NCBI RefSeq assembly: GCF_017654505.1
Contig: NC_054549.1
Span: 30,557,763 to 30,621,762 of the forward strand
Direction of reading: 5' to 3'
From: Polyodon spathula
Lineage: Eukaryota; Chordata; Actinopteri; Acipenseriformes; Polyodontidae
DNA: 64,000 nucleotides
Part shown: positions 59,530 to 64,000 of the stretch, one piece after another
Numbering within the stretch: position 1 is the stretch's first letter
How the letters are laid out: every line of letters starts with the position of its first letter
Program-made: the position numbers and the translations under genes
Notes under the pieces: model-generated
Told to the model about the DNA's origin: nothing
The model's input: the letters and a program-made list of their open reading frames with translations, nothing else
The model's database searches: none

Positions 59530-61130
59530 CTAAGAGAGAAGACACGCTTTAGAGCACTTTTGAGGCCACAGAGTTTTCAAACTTCACCAGGATATGATGA
59601 CTGCAACCGAAAATCATACTGTACACAAAATGAATCTAAACAACAAGAAGGATACATCTGCTCAGTCCACTTGATGCTTAACAGCCATGGTTCAATCATC
59701 ATGCTGTACAACAGAGTGACATACACTATAAGGACTAATTTAAAGTTGACACAGCCATGTCAGCAGTAATAGCAGTAACATGTAATAACAAGAAGGTCCA
59801 CTAGGCAGAAATAAGGGTGCAGAAAGGGCAAAGATGATTTACAAAAGACAAAAGCACAAGCAGAGAACTGCCAGAGTGATATAGTGGAACTGCACATGTG
59901 AAAGCTTCCATAGCTACAGGCAGTGACATACACTACAGTGTTGATTTGATCTAGCAACACATTCTCGGGGAAATAAAACAAAAGAATAAATCCTCACACC
60001 CATTGGAACTGGACACAGCTTTAAGGTAAAATTTATAAGAAATGAAGTGAAGTTGACAAAAATGTATTCTAGTGCCTTCATCGGCGCAATGATATAGACT
60101 GTATGCTTAACATGATTTAAAAGCTGAGAATCAAGCAAACAAATGATGAAATAATCAGATTCCAATTGAAAAAGGATGGATATATAACAACACACAGCAA
60201 AAAATAGAAATATTGGCGAATACAATTCTGTTCTTATTACACCACGGGGAGTGGAGGGGAGGTTCAGCAAAAACACTGATGATGGCGACACACAGATACC
60301 CATCATTTGAAGAGTCACACAAAGCACGGGTCATCCGCCTTCTGGAGCAGTAAACGCTTTAGAGACTATGCCAGCAGATATAAATTCTGCTAGCTTTAAT
60401 TGCTGGCAAAGCTTCAGAAGCAGAATTGGGGTTATTGCATTACTTCTCAGCAATGGGCTCAAAGCTGAAAAGGGGAATAGGGATAATGCAGCAGGTCAAT
60501 GTTCCATTTCCAGAGAGTCAAGCTAAACTTCAGGCTTCATGAAAGATTAGCAGGCCTAGATAGATGTGTATGAATTGTGTAGAACCTACTGATAAACAAG
60601 ATGTCAGACTCACACTGGATTTAAGTGGATGTCAGACATTGGACTACCTGGAAGTGAACCAGAGCATGTCTGTGAAGTTATTAAGTTAAACTACGTAGAT
60701 GGTCTTTGGCGTGTCTGTTACATTTGCAGCCACTAGAGGCAATAACCAGTTGAAGTACAGCAGTAATTTTTATATTATTTCTAAAACTGACACTTGCCTT
60801 TCATCCTTTTCTAAACATTTCCTTTTCAAACCAAAATAAAATGCCTTTAAAAATCCACAAATTGTATGTTTAGTTAGACTGACCTGGGGTTGTCTGTAAA
60901 GCATGGTAGTATGCGGTAACACTTTTCTCTCCTGCAGTTACCAGCAACGATAGAACATGTCAGTTGCATAAAAGGTGTTGAAATGTTTTAACGAACCTGG
61001 AACAAATATGGCAGAGCATACAATAATAGTTGAAAGTCTTACCATGGATGTAATACTGTACCATTTCAAATCTTGGTTCCCTATGTAAAATAAATCTAAT
61101 CAACAGGTGAGTCTTTCTCTGTTTTGAGTT
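59530..61130. other. Stretch with weak minus-strand exon signals
   Basis: Long overlapping minus-strand open frames (59760-60327) mix hydrophobic segments in several frames. One short block near 60303-60345 (RRMTRALCDSSNDG) lies between acceptor-like tttactgctccag and donor-like GATGG|gtatct. None is convincing alone. The rest is AT-rich unique sequence. Confidence 0.3.
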
Positions 61131-61149
61131 TCAGTACAGTTTGTCCTTA

Positions 61150-61935
61150 GGCATCCTGTATCAATGTTTCATGAGTAAAGCTGTGTCTGGTCGCTCTTCT
61201 TTGCACTCTTCATCTGGCAGCAATATCTTTTTTATAGAAAGGTGACCAGAACTGAACACACTATTCTAGATGAGTTCTTACTAATGCATTGTTTTAACAT
61301 TACTTCCCTTGCTTTAAATTCAACACTTTTCACTATATATACAAGCATCTTTTTGGCCTTTTTATGGCTTCTCCACACTGATTAGATGAAGACTTTTCTG
61401 AGTCAACATAAACTCCTAGGTCTTTTTCATAGATTCCTTCTTCAATTTCAGTATCTCCCATATGATATTTATAATGCACATTTTTATTGCCTGCGTGCAG
61501 TACCTTACACTTTTCTCTATTAAATGTAATTTGCCATGTGTCTGCCCAGTTCTGATGCAGACTTTGCCACGCCAACGGTCGGAGATGAAAATAACTAACA
61601 AGTTGCTTAAATTGTTCAAACGAAGTCAGAATATATATTTAGATTCAGATCGATTACTAATCTAATCCTTATCGTCTCCGGGATTATGACTATGTTACAA
61701 CGATAAAGTGCTATTCCCCTCTAATCAGTACTTTTCTTTTTCCTCTAATCAGTGTTCTGTTTTCTACATCCCTAATGTCCCTAATTCATGTTTGATTACA
61801 TTGACGAGGGAATAAGTACACGTGCGTTCCTACTGCGTTCAGTTTGAGAATTAATCTTTTGTGCGGGACTTTGTCAAAAGCTTTCTGGAAATCTAAATAA
61901 ACAATGTCACATGCTTTGGAATTGGTTTTAGGCCC
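61150..61935 (-). mobile_element. CR1/L2-type LINE reverse-transcriptase remnant
   Basis: On the minus strand, about 61910-61835 encodes DIVYLDFQKAFDKVPHKRL, the classical CR1-group palm motif with a catalytic Asp. After about 200 decayed bases, 61560-61340 encodes ADTWQITFNREKCKVLHAG, then DLGVYVDSEKSSSNQC. In a shifted frame 61290-61150 resembles LVRTHLEYCVQFWSPFYKKD followed by RVQRRATR. Frameshifts and a missing YxDD region mark it as a fossil without either end. Confidence 0.85.
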
Positions 61936-62545
61936 CTTAGCAGTGCTCATTTCTGTCCCTTGGTGTTACTAACTTCCTTTTTGACTTGTGTTCCAAGTAG
62001 TCTTTCTGTGTACTTAATTATTGTTCCTTTTTAAACGCTCTGTAAAGTGCTTTTTTTCTATGATTTTTTTTTTTAAATTGATGTTTAATGTACAGTACTA
62101 TAATTATCATATATAATGTATTCTAACAACAATTCAAAATATGTTTAATTGGAATTAACCAAATCATCTCACACAGAATTACATTAATGCATACATATGT
62201 TCCCAATTTACATAATAGACATATGTTTGCCAATAAGCAAATTTAGAAAGAGATGTAATTAGCTACACATCATACTTTACAATAAAAAATTCCAAACAAG
62301 ACTTAAGAGCTTTGTAAAACTGGTAATATAGAACTATGTACAATAGGTATCGCTGAACTTGAAAATTGCTTGAATAATAATTAAAGGATTTGTGAGCAAA
62401 GCAGATTATCTTCCAGTTTCAGAACACATTTTCAGTCCTGTGTTCTGATTCTATGGTAACTGATGATTTAATCTGAAAATAGATACAAAAATAACTGACA
62501 TTAGCCTGGGTTTTCACTTTCTCATATTAATTAAATGTCAATACT
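61936..62545. other. Gene-free stretch
   Basis: AT-rich. Possibly more decayed LINE near 61936-62050; nothing else recognised. Confidence 0.35.
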
Positions 62546-62613
62546 TTTTTATATATATATTATATTTCATATATATATTGTTATAATTTGAACTAGCCAT
62601 AATATATATATAT

Positions 62614-62656
<43 letters not shown>

Positions 62657-62682
62657 TTTATTAACACACACACACACACACA
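62546..62682. repeat. (AT)n clusters and short (CA)n
   Basis: Two AT-dinucleotide clusters (62549-62580, 62605-62656) and a CA run at 62666-62682. Confidence 0.95.
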
Positions 62683-63044
62683 GTATGGCCACTGGCCCAA
62701 ATCATCATCTGTAATGTTAGGATTAAGACATAACATTAAAAAGAAATAGAGACTAAACAGATTTTTTATATTTATCTTTTTTCATAAAATATATAATCCA
62801 ATGAAACTAACCAGTTAATTACCATCACAAAAACAGAATAATATGACGCATTTGTAGTATTGGAAATGTCATTAGTTTGACAATTCAACATTGTTGTTAA
62901 GCGTCCATGGTAAACATCAAGACTTGGTATGGTAATATCATATATTACAAAACATTATTCAGCAGGTTTTCACATGATTGACTTCATATAAGCCAAAATA
63001 AGTTGATCTATAGATATTGCTAATTTGGCCATGGACTATAGATA
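62683..63044. other. Gene-free stretch
   Basis: AT-rich, nothing recognised. Confidence 0.4.
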
Positions 63045-63135
63045 TAATATATATATATATATATCTATATAGATATATATATTAATATATAATATGGAGA
63101 TATATATATAACTGTGTGTGTGTGTTATATATGTA
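63045..63135. repeat. Interrupted (AT)n and short (GT)n
   Basis: AT runs with ATCTATAT and TTAATATAT breaks, followed by a short GT run. Confidence 0.93.
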
Positions 63136-64000
63136 TATGTGTTATAAGAATATTTAAACAGCATAGCTAATCTTAATTTAACATCATTTCCTTTTGATAT
63201 TTGCCATCTGATACAAAGACCTTTCCTATCACTGTACCACTTCACATAAACAGTATGTACTACAGCTTAACATGGTTTATACTGGCTTGTTAAAGAGTTA
63301 TAGGATGGCAAACGTCTGTGTGTGAGTCACAAGTAGAAGTGGACGTAAAAAGGTGTGTTCTGATTGGCTTAAAGATCCCCAGCAGTATACAATACAGTTT
63401 AGATCATCTGTTAAGCATCTATAAATTTGTAATCATGTTTTATTGATTTCCCTTTACATAAAAAGTGTTTATGAGACTTCCTCAAGCAGCCAGTGGGAGA
63501 AGTAACTATGCCCAAATCAGCTTTCTATGCTTAAACACATTAAACACAAATAAAATTGATAAATGAATGACAGGACATATAGCCAGCATAAATACATTTT
63601 TAATTGTTACAGTAATGCGTGCCAATAAAACAAAATTATCTTTATGTCACAACAATTAATATCTCAATCTTATTCCCCTGCTCCTCAATTCCTCCAAAGA
63701 GGTAGTTTAGGAGGTCAATGGTTTGAATCACGTTCATTTTTTAATTCTTTCAAGGGATTTCAGTAAGAATTTTGCCAACTACTGTTGATGAGCAAGATGA
63801 GCATCTTGGGTATACCAGTAGTATTTTTTTCAAACTGTAATCGATGAATTAAGGATGCAGAAGAAACAGCTTCACAAATGCACAATAGCACTGTAAGTTA
63901 CCTTTGTTAGTTCTTATTGGCAAGTGTTTAATTATTTTTGGTGAACAAAGATTGGAGATTTTGTATTTATCACAAAAAATAACAACTATGTTTATAAGAT
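63136..64000. other. Trailing gene-free stretch
   Basis: AT-rich unique sequence. No gene, repeat family or splice-delimited exon was recognised. Confidence 0.4.

Noticed and set aside
59914..60327. 137-residue minus-strand open frame, hydrophobic
   Set aside because: No domain, no convincing splice sites, and an overlapping frame is equally open; treated as unproven.
1..64000. CRISPR arrays, operons, phage or bacterial systems
   Set aside because: Repeats are microsatellites, transposons or palindromes, and coding evidence is eukaryotic and spliced; nothing prokaryotic is present.

Overview
The window looks like vertebrate nuclear DNA, most likely from a ray-finned fish. It is AT-rich, has very low gene density and very long (AT)n and (CA)n microsatellites. 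Its transposon mix is typical of fish: a tRNA-derived SINE whose head reads GGCGGCATGGTGG on the minus strand, L2/CR1-type LINE tails, a Tc1-like deletion derivative, a hAT element and a LINE with a restriction-like endonuclease. I cannot name the species. There are no bacterial, CRISPR, phage or operon features. Nearly all long open frames here are chance frames, microsatellites or transposon remains. No complete cellular gene is visible, so most of the window is probably introns and intergenic DNA.

Layout. 1-20 kb: mostly unique AT-rich sequence, with one well-delimited candidate exon on the minus strand (1889-1972), a small foldback (7214-7322) and a SINE copy (about 9628-10050). 20-30 kb: a Tc1-like derivative (20123-20757), a plus-strand candidate exon plus terminal exon with poly(A) signal (21867-21913, 22368-22523), a 64-bp pure poly-C tract (24483-24546) and a second possible plus-strand 3' end (28102-28230). 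30-44 kb: a second SINE copy, a hAT-like foldback end, LINE 3' ends, a solo LTR with a 5-bp target duplication (33178-33845), a candidate signal-peptide exon on the minus strand (39322-39376), an L1-like reverse-transcriptase fragment, an L2-like 3' end and a tRNA-SINE.

44.4-47.2 kb: the most striking structure. A hAT transposon (45061-46918) has 10-bp inverted ends and a perfect 8-bp target duplication. It sits near the centre of a palindromic array built from GATATC and ACAGGAAGT motifs. 54-60 kb: splice-delimited minus-strand candidate exons suggest a real gene; two of them join in frame. An RLE-type LINE (about 55690-58640, minus) lies between them. 61.1-61.9 kb: a CR1/L2-type LINE remnant. 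The rest is unique sequence and (AT)n.

No multi-gene system is visible. The items most worth checking are the nested palindrome and hAT, the poly-C tract and the small set of candidate exons. All exon calls rest on splice signals and open frame alone and are unverified.
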